Below, piece after piece: positions 23,411-36,579 of a DNA stretch of 64,000 nucleotides. The stretch lies in assembly GCA_013396525.1 (NCBI GenBank), contig VWYX01000785.1, positions 124,001-188,000 on the forward strand, written 5' to 3'. A program made the position numbers and the translations under genes. Each line of letters opens with the position of its first letter. The stretch's first letter is position 1. This stretch comes from Chaetorhynchus papuensis (Eukaryota > Chordata > Aves > Passeriformes > Rhipiduridae). The notes under the pieces were generated by a model, which worked only from the letters and a program-made list of their open reading frames with translations, searched no databases and had not been told where the DNA came from.

Positions 23411-25889
23411 CACCACTGTGGTTTGTAGATGGGAGGTGCAGATGCTCAGGTGAGTTTTAGCACTTATGAGTAGGCAATGAATGGGGGATGTGGGAGCCTG
23501 GCATGAGTCTGGGTAAGGGCTGTGGGACCTCATTCAATAAATCTGGTGATTCTTGATATCTGAAAGTTTAGGCAGCTCCAGTCCCTGAGCAGAGGTTTAA
23601 GATGCACGGCTTCCAGGTTTCTTTACCCCACCGTGGCTCTGCACACCAGCTCTGGAGCTCCAGTTCAGAGGGCTGCAGTGCATGTTGGATCAGGAAACTC
23701 CTCCTGTCTTTCCTTGCCCCTTGTTTATGGAGGTTGCTCTGATCTGGAACGAGCTCTTTGAAATCACTGCCCAGGGTGTTGATGAGGATCTCTCCAACCT
23801 CTGCTTGGAGATCTCTAAGCCCTGAGTACTTGCAATGCTACATTTTTGCCTTGGCTTGCCCTGATAAAGGGCATGTTTTGTGATCCCTGTCTTGTAAGAC
23901 AGCAGGCTTTGGCACATCCTGAGACACCAGTCTCTTGGATCAAAGCCCCTACATCAGACACTGAATGACTTTTTATACGAAGAAGCAAATGCAGACACTA
24001 CATAGAGCATGGCTGGGATGGGCAGAACACTTCAACAGAAAAAGGGTTGTGCTGTATCCTCTCTTCTCACCGAAATTTTAGACAGTACTCCCGTATCCCT
24101 GCTTTTCCATGCCTCTGTTTCTGAAGAAGCATGGTCTGTTCTTTGCTTGGACTGTTGCCTGATTTTGTTTTCCTTGGTTATGCATCTCATCTAGAAATGA
24201 CCTTTGTATTTTGCTCTCCTTCTGTTGCTGACCAAAACTTCAGACCATGGCTTGGGTGGGCCACTTGTGTCAGCTTTGATCATCTGTTGCCACAAGGCTT
24301 GGTTTGCTTTTTTCTTTTATAAACAGGGGCTGCAAATGAGGTGCTGGATTTAAAGCAATAATGGGGCAACAAACCACCTTTTTTATCACTCCCTCTCCTG
24401 AGGATGGACCTCATTTGAATGGGGGTTCCTGGTGCTGTCCTATGTAGAATTTGTGTAGAAACTTGTGACAGGATTGTCAAAAGTAGGTCATGGAAGCTGA
24501 AACTTCATCTTGGAAGGGGAGAATTTCTGTTCGGAGAGAAATATCCTCATCTGGAGTACCTGAAGATGGGATGAGTTTGGTGGTCACCCAGAGAGGAGAA
24601 ACTGAATCTCACGCCAATACCATGGCTTGAAACCCACTGTGCTGCATCCTGCAGTTACTGCCTTTCTCACAGTTTATTGCTTATTGCACATGGTTTATTT
24701 TTCTCCTCTTGCACCTTTCCCACTTCATATGGATAGCTCAAGAACCACTGAGCAGGAAGAAGGTAGGAATGAGATTTTCTTCCTTTTGTTCCCCCTTCCA
24801 TCTCCCCTTTGAATGTCACAAAAATGGAAGGTTTCTTCTTTGCAGAAGCAGATTTAAAAACACTCTCTGATGATCACCATTTCCTATGAGACTGAGCCCT
24901 CCTGGGAGGTCTCTATCCTGCCCCAGGGGAGGTGAGGGATGTGAGTACATCTGTGTATCCCAGTGCCTGTTTCCCACAAAGAACATTCCTGTATTTTGAC
25001 ACTGGTTTTGTTTGGGTTTTTTTTGTCACATTATTAGTTTTTCATTTTTAAAGACCATTCACACACTGCCTCCAACATTAACTTGCCACTCCTCTCCTGT
25101 GATGTGTCGGAGACCCTTTGGGGCAGCTTATCTTCAAAGAAAGTCAGTTTTTCCTGTTTTACTTGATGACTTTCATCATTCCTTCTTCAACCTGGAAAAA
25201 AAACCCCAAGCCCTAAATAAGCCCATGCACAGGAGCCCAGACAGGTTGGATTGTACCAAAAGGACAAGACACAAATTGTACCTTACACAACCAAACCCAC
25301 AAAGCTCAAAACCACTCAAATTTTAATTCCTTTTAAACACCTAGATGGCCTATATGGCTTAGAGAAAACCTGGTTTGCCTTGTCTACACATAGTGTTTGC
25401 TGTTTGCCTTTCTCTTGATGTATCTTCTTTTCTGCTTGTCCTTGGCAAGAGGGAAATTGTCACTTTTTGAGCATTAGAGAAAAGCTTCTCACACTGTAGA
25501 CTTATAAATAATAATAGAAACCTGTAAGTGTTCATGCAGTAAATGCACATTAAGCACCATCAGATCTGGAAGAAGTATTCGTATTTTATGAGACATTCTG
25601 CACAGCCACCTGGGCACACATAATACAGAGGTGTCCTGAGCAGGTGATCAGATAGCAATCTAGGCCATAAGCTGTGTTTTTCCTCCAGGAGTGGGGACCT
25701 GTTTGTTTGCCCAGAATCACTCCTGCTTCCTGACATCAAGCGTGGCACAAAGTTCAGAGGGTGCGCGCACGACTGCGGGGTCGGCTTAAGTTCTTCTCAC
25801 TAAATCTCAACATAGACAGTTTTGCCTCACATGTAACATTAGAAACGATCAACAGATGTTAAGATGTGTTGTACTAATGACCTATTTCA
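23411..25889. other. Unique non-coding sequence
   Basis: I recognise no gene or repeat. A GC-rich dozen bases with five CpGs (gtgcgcgcacgac) sits at about 25761. Confidence 0.5.
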
Positions 25890-26220
25890 TATTCAAGTTC
25901 AGTTCCGAATTCCCTTCTCAGCCGCTAATTTGCATAACATTTTATTCATGCTCATTAGCCATCAGGAGATTCTAACTCAGCAAAAGGGGATATTCATCAA
26001 TTTCCCCTTTGATAATGAATTGATATGACACCAAAAACCATCGTAAGCCTCCCTGTACCTGCTGCAGTACCTGGAAAGACTGTGTCGTGCAGCCCAGTCA
26101 CTTCATATCTGACAAGGATGCCTTGGGGGAATTCTTGTGTTTGATTTCAGTGGAATAAATGAGCCCTGCGGAGAGGCAGTAAAAAATATGAGACCATGAG
26201 CGCATGCTAATGAGCCTGCC
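25890..26220. promoter_or_regulatory. Candidate conserved non-coding element
   Basis: This AT-rich stretch carries a POU octamer ATTTGCAT (25928-25935), several ATTCATG/CTCATTAG-type motifs around 25940-25960, and a variant octamer ATGCTAAT (26204-26211). It has no repeat signature and no low-complexity run. Texture and motif density resemble conserved vertebrate enhancers, but this is an impression. Confidence 0.3.
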
Positions 26221-29200
26221 TAACTGTGAAGGTTTCCAAAACCACCCCAAAATGCTGCCTGAAGTCCAGGAACTTCTTACATTTAGCAGCCGAAGCCTTC
26301 AAAGCTGCAGGAGTGTTACCAAGAGGGAAAGAGAGACAGGGTAAGAACCAGCATGACCAATAATCAAAAAGTGGTTCTAAATCTGATTGATGGACCAGCT
26401 TGCATCCTGCCCCTGACCTAGCCATGTCAAACTGCATCATCAAAAACAGCAGCCACCACCTACCACGTGAATGGAAAGCAAATGACAGCCCAACATGCAC
26501 GTCTGGAGAAGACCAGAAAATTTTCAATGACCAAAAGCTGTTGACTAGCCTGGATTTTATATTTTTGACCTTATTTTTAACACTGATGGAAAACTTGGTG
26601 CTTGGGACACACTGAGTTTGTGTTCAGCTCTAGAGGAAGATGTCTTGATGTCAATGAAATTTGTAATGGTGATGGCACACCAGCAAAAATAAGTGTGGCA
26701 CATTCATTGTTAACAGAGGTAGACTCGATCATGAAGATTAATTTGGAATCACCTGTTTCTACAAAGTCCACCTAGACCTGGAGAAACTTCAGATTCTGGT
26801 GTTTATTTTTGAATGTGTCATGCTAAGCATGATGAATCTTGTTTGCCTTTAGCTGTCAGACCTAGAATAGGGTGGATTTTTCTCTGTGAGGGGGAGGAAG
26901 GTACTGGAGAAGGTCCTTCTCACCCCCCTCTGCTCTGGATCTGGAGGGGCCCTGTGTCTTACAGCTCTGAGTTGTGATTTTAAGTAATTCCAGGCCAAAG
27001 CCAAGGCTCAGTTAATAATGTAAGACAATTCTGGGAGCGGGGGTAGGGGGTAGCCTGCTGCTCCTTGTATTGATCAGGAATTAATGTCTAACCTTTAAAA
27101 ATGCAGTGGAGAATCTCAGTGTGGTTGTGAAACCCTACTTTGTGCTGTGATCAGTTACCTCTGGGGACCTGCAGGGCTCAGCCTGCTGATTACGGATGCG
27201 TTTGGAAAAACCTGAATTTTCAATTTTTCACATGAATCTTATAAAGTGAAACGGACTCCTGCTGGGATTTATGGAAACTGGTTTACTCTCCACTGCACTC
27301 AGTACATCTACTTAGCTAAGTTGGGAGAGTGCTTCGACCAGAGAGGCACTGCAAGAATTATTCCACCCTCAGCAAGTTAATTGCTGCATCGTCAAGTAGC
27401 ATGGTTATCCATCCTATCCCTTCTGCTTTCTCTCTCGTTTTTTCCCCCCTCTTTCTCTTCAAGAGCTGATGTGTGATGTCTTTTATTTTTTTTTTCTCAT
27501 CCTTGCCATCTGTTTCATGTTTGTAACTTGCAGAGGGTGGGTGTGTGGTAGTGGAGCTTGTGATGAAGTTTGCTGGTGGAGGCATTTCTTTCACTCTGTT
27601 AATTAGATTTGTGTTTTCCTTACTCCCAGTTCTAAGGGCCATGCAAATAGGACTAAATTATGCATTAGTGATATGCCCCAGTGTTTAAAACATTCTTATT
27701 GTTGGGGGACACCAGCTCCATCCTGTATTCCTCCCTTTCATGGAATTCAATTATATTTAAACTATTAACATGGAAAGTCTAAAAATTCTATTAAAATGTC
27801 AGTTTAATAAATCTTCCTAGGTTTAATCTTTCATTTCTGGACTGGGGGAAGGGGAGGATGAATTATGACAATTTTAAGTTTTCCCCAAGCAGCCCCTGTG
27901 TGTTAAATTGTCTGTAACAGAGTGTTTCTGAACTTATCTCTATTGGTAAAACAATCTGAGGCAATAGGGGGGTGCCTGGGGTATTTACTGGAATCAAGCA
28001 CTTCATGTCCAGGTCTAAAATATGCCACAACTGGGGGAATTTGGACCCAGTTCTTTCTTTCTTTCAAACCGTTAGAGAGAGGCAAGGGAAATGGGGTTCT
28101 TCCTGCCTGGGCTCCACTCCCTGCTCCAGGCTCTCAAGCATGGGTTTATCTGGCTTTAGACATGTGATTTGGACCCAGCACTATTTAAAACTGATTAGAT
28201 TGTTGTTTTTAATTTCTCTCTTCTTCCATGTGCCACTTCAGAAATACCGAGGGCCTGTCCATCGTTCTCATTGGTACCCCACTGTGCTGAGTACCACGTG
28301 AGTCTCCTGCAAGCAAAGCTGTCTTCTCTCCCTCTTTTTGTGCTCTTTTCTGCTTTTAATAAATGCCAAAATCGTGCCTCCTCTGTTTGCTTCAGCTAAC
28401 TCTTGATTTGAAGCTGTTCCAGTGTCTAACACACAGGGAGTTTTTTACTATTTCCTCTCAGCATTCCTGTGCTTGAAATCAGGACTCACATAGGACCATA
28501 TAAAGAGATTGCAATGGTTTAGCCCAAATAAAGGAAATCCAGCTCTTGGTCCTGCACCCTTATGGCTGTAACACAGAGGATGCAGGTGAAGTGGCTGTTT
28601 TGAGACCTGGGACATGAACAGAGCATCCAGGGATGCTTTGTGACAGGGCTGCTCCTGTCAAGTGAAGAACCAAGAGCTAAACATCCCTTGGTGGGGGGTT
28701 TTGTGGGCACTGTCTGGGAGGGCAAAGAAGATCCAGGTGGTGATTTGACCCAAGTGAGTCCTCCTGGATCTGGTGTGGAGACAATGATGAGGATGGTGGT
28801 AGGTGATATCTGCGGGTGATATTTTTTATGGGGCATTTGGTAGTCCTGCTCTGCCTGTCTCATAATAATGGACATTGCTAGTCCGTAGGTGGTGATGGTT
28901 GCAGAAAGCTATGAGTTTCAGGTCTGACCTTGCTTGAAGGGGCTCAGCTGGGGTTCCTCTGAACAGCGATGGATCATAATTTGTCCTGGCTCTGCAGGCT
29001 TTGCTCATGCGTTGGGGTGCAGATCCAGGACTGGGAGAAAATCCAAAAACTGTGGGCTCTTCAGAGGATGGATGCTGAGGAGAAAAATCCAGCTGCTCCT
29101 CCATGGTGCAGACTGATGCCAGAGCCAACGCACATGGGGGTCTATATTGAAATGGAAAAGACTTTCATTAGTTTCTTGGCTTTGCTGGGGATCCCTGTGT

Positions 29201-29736
29201 GCTCTCAGGAAAATGTCTGCACAGCAGGATAATGTGTTTGGCATGGGCACATGGCTTATGGCATCTCTGCCATACCAGCAATGAAGTATCTCTGACAGAA
29301 GACAGTTCCATGTGGGAAATGCTGCTGTGGCTGTGGGTGACATGGCACTGAATGAGGAATAACTCCCCCCAAACAGTCCATCTGACCAGTGACCCTGTGA
29401 TGACCTGGCGTGCCCGGCATTGCTTCTCCAGAATGGAAATGGGTATGGTCTGGCACAGCACACCAAAACAATCAAACTCCTTTTCTTGCCTCCCTCTTGC
29501 TCACATTTTCAACTTCTCCCAGAACTTAAGCTCAATAGAGCTGAATTGTCCTATTCCAGCTCTGGAAATGGAGAAAGTGACCAGCAAGAAGGGTCAAAAT
29601 GTTCTCAGTGGGTACTGGGGAGAGAGGTGATAAATGGTACTGGTGGAATACCTCGGTCAGCTGGGCTGTGGTGCGTAGCTAATGCCAGGCTGCAGGGAGA
29701 GTGTTGGGACACACTGCTTTGTTTGGGTGAATAAAC
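26221..29736. other. Unique non-coding sequence
   Basis: No gene, RNA or repeat family is recognised. Frames in 28.8-29.5 kb reach 156 codons on the minus strand but match nothing and overlap frames on the plus strand. A T run lies at 27483-27494. Confidence 0.5.
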
Positions 29737-29782
29737 CATGCATGTTCATGGAATATTAATTAATAATAAATGAACATGCATG
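29737..29782. repeat. Perfect 13-base inverted repeat, AT-rich loop
   Basis: CATGCATGTTCAT at 29737-29749 is matched exactly in reverse complement at 29770-29782, around a 20-base loop built of TTAATTAATAA. The flanks are also AT-rich with an AAATTTGC motif. It could form a stem-loop in RNA or a cruciform in DNA. The stem is too short for a typical microRNA precursor, so I do not call one. Confidence 0.9.
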
Positions 29783-32199
29783 AATTATTCAAGCTCATAA
29801 AAGCAAATTTGCCCTGAAGGCATAACACAAGACAGGTTTTAAGAAGGTTTGTGTTTTTTTGTTTTTTTAACTAAGGGATAGATTTGTATAGGGCACAACT
29901 GGTTGGTGGTAATTTGAATCCAAATGCAGTGTGACTGCCACGGCCGAGCCAGTGTATCTCAGCACACTGAAAATCTCCTGCTTCCACTATTTCTATTTTA
30001 GTCATTCATTTGTCTTCCAAGGTGCACAGAGGGACCTACTTGCTCTGAGTCCCGTTTGACTCTGGCAGGCCAAAAGCAGTCCCCTGGGTTAACACCGTTG
30101 CTGTTGGAACAGGGATAGATTTGTCCCTGCGCGTTCGTTCTGCTGACAGATTTGTTCCACCAGTGCGCAGCGCAGATGTCTCATACATGATGCAGGATTC
30201 AGGTGAGATTTGAAGCAGTGAGCTGACGCAGGAAACTCTGCCTCTCTATTTAAACTCCAGGTTATGCTAAACAGGCCAGCAGAACCTTTTGCTGCGCCAG
30301 TGTCAGTCCTTCTGTCCAGCACAATAAACCCCCATTAAGAAGGATTTAAATAGAAAACTACTTTTGTGTCTTGGTGATGTGCCACCCTGCCATAAGAGGC
30401 TGAGAGTTGTCCCTAACTTAGGAGGTATCTTGACTCAGCTTCGGGCTTCACTTTGCCAAGGCAAAGATGGATGGCTGCAAGGACTACATGTAGGACAGGT
30501 ATCACTGTGGGACTGTCACCTTGTCCACTGTGCTCTGTAAATGCTGACCCTGCCAGGGCCAGGGGCATAATGTGTTGTAGCCATGGAAAGAAACATGCAG
30601 ACATGTGCAGTATCTTTCTAAGCGCCCTGCTTTGTCACTGGTCTACAAAGTGAAATGCGAAGCTTTTCTCCCCATCTGAGTCCATTAAAGATTCTCAGGC
30701 TGCCATCACCCACAGTTAGATCCTGACACAGTTAGAAACATAGCTCCCACCTACCTACATCCCTGCACAAGTTTCATGTCAAAATATCCTGGCTTCTCCT
30801 GATTAGATGTGGAAAAACTGGGTGAGCTGGATGTTGCTGCGCTTATCCAGAAGCTGCCTGTTGATGGTGGGTGATTTATAGCTCTCCATGGGCACTAAAA
30901 TCTCTCCAAAGTACTGTCCTGTTGCTCCCAGAAAAGGAGTGTCTGGGTGGTTGTACATTAATATCATGGTGATCGTGGCTGAAGCCCCTATTCTCCCTCC
31001 CTGGGCTCCTTACACACTCCTAGCCTTCTCATATTTTGCACTTCTGGTCAAAAATTGCAGCTGGCTTCTAAGGTACACTGTCCCTGCTCCACAAAGACAC
31101 CATAGTGTGGCCAAAGTGGTGTTTCTGGGCAGGCAAATGTGGCCATGGTGTGTTAGTGACCAGTAGGGGAAAGGGCTCCCCACGTCTCTGGAAAGTGAGT
31201 TAGGAACTGGACATTTGCTGAGTGCTGCTGGATAGATCTTGTGGGCTGGCAGGACGGCAGGTGCAGGGAAAGGAAGCAGAGTGGCACACCAGAAACATGG
31301 TGCTCGCCAGCCTCCCAGCCATCATTTCATGGGAAAACATCAGGGAACATTAGAAACAGAGGAGAGTTCCCCGGGCATGGCTCAGGTCTGCTATGAATCT
31401 GGCCTCAAGCCATCAAAATAATCTTAAACTCCTTTTTATTTCCTTTCCTATTTTTTTTTCCCCCAGAAGTGTGCGTTGACTTCCTCAGCTAATAAAGAGC
31501 AGGGCCATAAACTCTGCTGCCTTTCCCTGGCAAGGCCATTCCCTTTGGTATCTGCTTCCTTCCGTCTTCATCTTCCCGTTATTACATTTTTAGTTTCTGC
31601 TTTTCCAGCAATCCTTCTCTGCTGAGCTGTTGCGGTTTGATCTCTTCTTTTTCTGATTCCACAACAAACATGTTTTAAAACCTTTGCTGCTGGCCTGCAG
31701 ACAGTTTTTCCAGGAAAAGTGCTTCATGTATTGCAACTTAAAACATGGGTAGATTTTTCAGGATTTAACATCTTGGGAACTAAGCCTTTGGTCTCCTCTT
31801 TCATATGGTCATGAAGGCAGAAAAATGGGAATGATCTGAGTAATTTATATGTTGGGAAGTAATAATCTTTGCAACCATTTTACCCATCCAAATGCTTTTA
31901 ACTTTGATCTTTCTGTTTTCTAGCAACACCTGGTATTTTTTTCAGACCTCTTCACCTTCCAGAGATAACCATCCCTGATGACTCCTTTGAGCGCTTCCCT
32001 CAGCTAAAGAGAAGCCGTGTCTGATTGCCACCACACCATCCATATATCTCCATGATTAACTGAAATAGTTTTTGGTGTTTGGGGGGTAGGGCAGCAAAGG
32101 GACAAAGCTCTCTAGACCTTGAAAGCTGCTTTGTCCTTGCACAATGGTAATCTGAAGCCCTAGGTCTTGCTGTGTTCAGAAGTCAGTAGATTTACTAAT
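29783..32199. other. Unique non-coding sequence
   Basis: Nothing is recognised. A T run is present at about 31449-31460. Confidence 0.5.
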
Positions 32200-32485
32200 T
32201 AACGTTCTCCACTCAATTAAAAAGCCCTTGATCTGAGCCCGTCAATAGATTTGCCGTATCTATAGAAATCTTGGCCTTGTGCTTGAAAGATTTAGCAATT
32301 TCCTTCTCTTCCTTCAGACTAAGTCTCAGTAGGGATGAGAGGTTGTTTGGCAAAATGGGCTTGGCCGCTCTGCTGGGCTGTGTCAGGAACCCCGCCGGGA
32401 GGCTGTCCTGGGCTGCAGCTGGGAACTGGGCTTAATTGCAGTAATTTACTGGGCCGGGTAATTATCAGATTAAGGGTCAGTGTTG
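32200..32485. promoter_or_regulatory. Candidate conserved non-coding element
   Basis: The segment mixes AATTA-type motifs (TCAATTAAAA near 32213, GGCTTAATTGCAGTAATTTAC near 32429, GGTAATTATCAGATTAAG near 32457) with a short GC core near 32388. It has no repeat signature. The call rests on motif density only. Confidence 0.25.
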
Positions 32486-33724
32486 TAGCACTGAGGGAAG
32501 GCATTGACAGAAGATAGGGTCTTGTCCCAAGAAGAATCTGGCATGGCTGGTGCAAAACCAGCAAAGGCATCTGTGGTACCTCTTTTTGAAAGGTCCCCCA
32601 GCTTAGGGAACAAGGCAGCTACAAACTGACAATTACTTTACTCTATTTATGCTATAAACAAGGAGGGTAAGAAGAAAAATCTTTTTATTTCACCTTGTAA
32701 CAGGGTAGAGACAGTCAGTGCTATGCTGTCTCTCTTTCACCTCTTGCTATAAATACCTTCTTGCGAGAAGGATCTTCTCAGCCCAGTTGGTTTGCATTTT
32801 AATTATTTTCTCTGTCTGGCACTTTTCACCTGTCGAGCTGTCTATTGTTGTTGATGTTTTGTAAAGGCAGATAAAAGCTGAGCATCGCTGTGAACTGGAC
32901 ATCCCAGTTCATGTTGGAAAATGCATATGGAACTTTTCCCCGTAAGAGGAAACCCTAAAGTGAAAACTGGATGAAGCCAGTTGTTCCGAAGACCCCTGGC
33001 ACAGAATGATGCACTGATGTCTTGAGCTGACCTGAATCCAGCACTTTATAGTGTTAGGACCTATTTCAGTGACTTTCTCAAGAGGTTCAGGCACACGTAG
33101 CCTCCAGTAAAAGTCTCTGTTCTCTTGCAAGACCTTGCTGATGTTGTGAGCCTCAATAATCTCCAATCATGCTCCTTTCCTGAGAAACACTTTCATCATC
33201 GGTTGTCCCGTCTGACCAACTGCCTTTCTTCTCTGCAGGATGGAAACCCATTATTAGTCTTGTGTGTGTGGAGTGTCTTGTTTTTGGAGTTTTGGGAGGT
33301 GGTAATAGAACGTGTGATGGGGAAAGTGACATGAAGAAGCCGATTCCTAAAGCCTGTCCTTGTTAGGCAGTGCTATGGCAGAGCTCACTGGATTATGTTT
33401 TCTGCACTTGCAACTGCCCCAGCTTGGTGTGGGCAGGAGCTGGAGATGAAGGGCCAGACATGGCCAGGGAATGAGCCTCTGTGGCTTGAAGGGAAGGCAA
33501 AGCTCAGGGACGGTCATCTCTCAGCTCTCACACTGAAAGTGAAGGGGCAGGCGAGGTGCGAGCAGCACAGGCCTCTGCAACACGCTCCCCCTTCAGCTTT
33601 GCTCTTTAGCAGCCCAGCTCTAAAGCCAGAGAAGTCATCAGCCCTGGGAGGCTACATGGTTTCACATCCAAAAATGTAGCTCAGATGTGGTTCCGTTTCG
33701 CCTGCCATGTGTTTGTCTGCTTTT
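32486..33724. other. Unique non-coding sequence
   Basis: Nothing is recognised in this 1.2 kb. Confidence 0.5.
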
Positions 33725-34025
33725 CCTAAACCCTCGAGTCTCTCGGTCGGGGCGGATGGGACTCGTCTCATCAAATTGGCATCCGCAGTGTCGGTGCCGA
33801 CTTCAGCAGCAGTCACCCGGGGCTCCTGAAGGGTCTGCGGGGACGGAGCCAAGGCAGCTGAAGGAGCCCAGGCCGTGATTCATCTCTTCTTAAACGAGAT
33901 GTCTAAAATAGGTCTGGAAAGTTGTGCTCGGAAGTGCCGATTTCTCTCGGCTGGCTGTGAAAGGAGCTGACGGTGATTAGCTCAACATCCCGGTCGAGGA
34001 TATCTGTGTCTAGTCGGATGAATCC
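33725..34025. promoter_or_regulatory. CpG-retaining patch with ETS-type site
   Basis: I count about 20 CpGs in 300 bases at moderate GC content, close to the number expected from base composition, whereas the surrounding kilobases are strongly CpG-poor. A CGGAAGTG motif (ETS/GABPA type) lies at about 33930 within TCGG-AAGTG-CCGA. Retained CpG suggests DNA unmethylated in the germ line, as at promoters or enhancers. No transcript start or exon is evident. Confidence 0.4.
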
Positions 34026-34339
34026 TACCCAGATGGCTTTTGGCTGTGTTTGTACACAGAGCTCAGCACAGGGGGGCCATATCCTCAGTCACCGTGGATG
34101 CTACCACGATATAAATAATACCACCACCACGACTGAGAACACACGTACTGTACAGCCCTTGTTATTCCAGCTCCACAAACATACATCTTACCATCTTCTG
34201 GGGTTCCACATGCATTTGTTAATATAATAAGAATGGGGGGGCGGACGTGTGTGGGTGAGCGAGTGTACGGTGTCCTGTACGAATAGGTTGAGATGGGCTG
34301 ATATCATAAGACAGCTCTTCTGGGTCCTGATTGATTGAG
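34026..34339. other. Unique non-coding sequence
   Basis: Nothing is recognised except a G7 run at about 34235. Confidence 0.5.
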
Positions 34340-34640
34340 GTGTTCTGTTTCCACATTAACTTGCAATAAAGTGCTCTCTGATGCCGATACGCATTCATCA
34401 TGTGCAATTGTGGAGACTGTTTATAACTTAATTTACTCCGAGGTAATGATGATTATATCTAAATATTTATGGAGAGGTCAGTGCAAGTAAATTTCTCAGT
34501 AATTTTGTTTTGCTTTTCTTTTCTTTCTCTTTTCTTCAGCCAGCCAAATTATCTCAATGCTCCCTACAGACCTTCTGCTAATTCCTTTGTTTGCAGTGAC
34601 AGTTAGTGGAGAAAGAAGGCTGATTAACTGCAGGCAGCCT
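34340..34640. promoter_or_regulatory. Candidate conserved non-coding element
   Basis: An AT-rich, non-repetitive segment with dense TAAT/ATTA-type and related motifs (TAACTTAATTTACTC near 34425, GGTAATGATGATTATATC near 34442, TAAATATTTATGG near 34458, CCAAATTATCTC near 34545). It lies about 300 bases right of the CpG-retaining patch. The resemblance to conserved enhancer DNA is by inspection only. Confidence 0.3.
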
Positions 34641-36579
34641 CTCCGTTGAGCAAGCCAGCAGTCTAACCAGAGGTGCACACCGTGTCTCTGCCTTTTATTT
34701 TAATTTTGACCTGAAGGAATGTCATGGGCCAGAGCTGTCTATTAGGATATATCTGAATCGTGTGCGTGTTTGTGTGAGTTAGTAATGCTAAGCAAAGCTC
34801 CCCACTAACACTGTTAAAATTGATACTTTCTGCAGATGTGAGAGCGGGTGGCATCTATGCAGCACTGGTTGTCCATCTCACGATGATCCGCTCGGTGCAG
34901 ACCATGGGTGATCATTTTTAGGGTGGGCTCAGTGAGGAAATCAAGTTATTTATGGCTTGCGGTGTTTGTTAATTTTAGGGTGTGGGCTTCTTCCTCCATT
35001 TGTTCTGCTTGCTCCTTCTTTGTGCTCTTTTTCTCATGTGATATAGTCCACTAAGGGGATCCCACCTCTTCTAGCAGGATTTAGCCCAGTGGGGCTGTGG
35101 TCTGTAGATGATTCCCAGCCTGTCTGCTAATATTTAGGACTGACTGAAGCTGGAATTTTTCAACCAGGAATTTTTTGAGGCAGCATGGAAAATGGACCAT
35201 TTTGTTATCTCTGAGGGAATGGGAATTTCACGATATTGATATGAAACAGCTGAGAGGATGTTTCATTTTGATGTCTTATGAAAAACATCTGTGGATCCCT
35301 GCGCTTCTTGGCTCTCCCTGCTCCATATGCAGAGCTCCAACACATCACATTATCCCTTCCCTTCTCCTCCTTCAGCCGTGTTTGTGTACTCGTGTGACCC
35401 TGAGGGCTGTGCTCTGTGCAGGAGTTTTTGTCATTAGGCAAGCAGTGAACCCCGAGTGTGTCCCTCAGGCAACCTGGATCCTGGATGAGTGATGAACTTG
35501 GAAAGAAGATGGATGCTTGTATCCCCAATCCCGTGAAGGTGGCACTGGGTGAGACGGGTCTGTAGGATCTGATTGCAGATGGATGTCTCTTGCTCTCTTG
35601 GACATCAGCACCAGCACAAGATGATTAATTTCTGCTCAAGAGTTGCGACCTCCCACCAGCCAATGGCAGGCTGTTGTCAGCTTTGGGGGCTGGCAGTGGC
35701 TGTGACATGTGGCAGCTTTGGACCTAAATGGTCTGCAGAAAGATGCTGCAGTCTTCCCTTGAGTTTGGCCACCACTGGTACTTTTATTGTTGCATTCTAT
35801 CACAGTGGTCCATGTTGCCTTTTTCATCCAGCTTTAAATCTGCTTTACTTCCATCCCTGGCATTAACTCTTCAAGTATTTACTGCTTTTCCCCTTTCCAG
35901 TTCTATTTTCCCTGGAGGAGCAGGAGAAGCCCAGCAGCCATGCCTTCCTGAGGAAGGACCACTGCCTTTTGTCCTCACCCTGTGCTGTGCCACAGCAGAG
36001 GGATGCCCAAGCTCTGTGACTGCTGATAAGTGATGGCTCCATGCACCTATTGGTGATTTGGTGGCGAGGATGTATTTTCAGATGTTCCTCAGATCATTTG
36101 GTCACCCAGCTGTGGCCCTCAGCTGCCTGGATCCAGCTGGAAAAAAGACCTGTCTTGCAGTTTAGTCTTTATGGCATGGAGAAAGGCAATTGTACAAATC
36201 CACTGTCAGCCCGAATCAAATGCTAGAAGAGAGAAAAGATATTGAAGTATATTGAACCACAGAGGGAAAAAAAAAGTTGTAAGTGCAATCTGCTCCATTA
36301 AAAATTTCATAGGCCATTACTTTTACAGTGCAATTAGCTGAGTGATTCTGGTGCTATTGGAAGCCAGAGCAGTGGATAATCAGAGGAAGAAATGCCTGTG
36401 CAGGTACCTTTGCAGAAAACCTTTAGGTTTTAGCTGCTCCTCACGTGTTCCGAGTGCGCTCGTAAGTCACCAACTGTTGATCCCTTCCCTTCAGCGTCAC
36501 TTTTCTCCTTTGCTTGTGTTTCCTGCCACAACTCCAACAAGCCCCAGCCCCTGTGCCTTGATGTCTTTGTTGCCCGTGC
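34641..36579. other. Unique non-coding sequence
   Basis: No gene or repeat family is recognised. Confidence 0.5.

Noticed and set aside
29737..29782. microRNA precursor
   Set aside because: A 13-base stem is too short for a normal precursor and the flanks do not extend the pairing.
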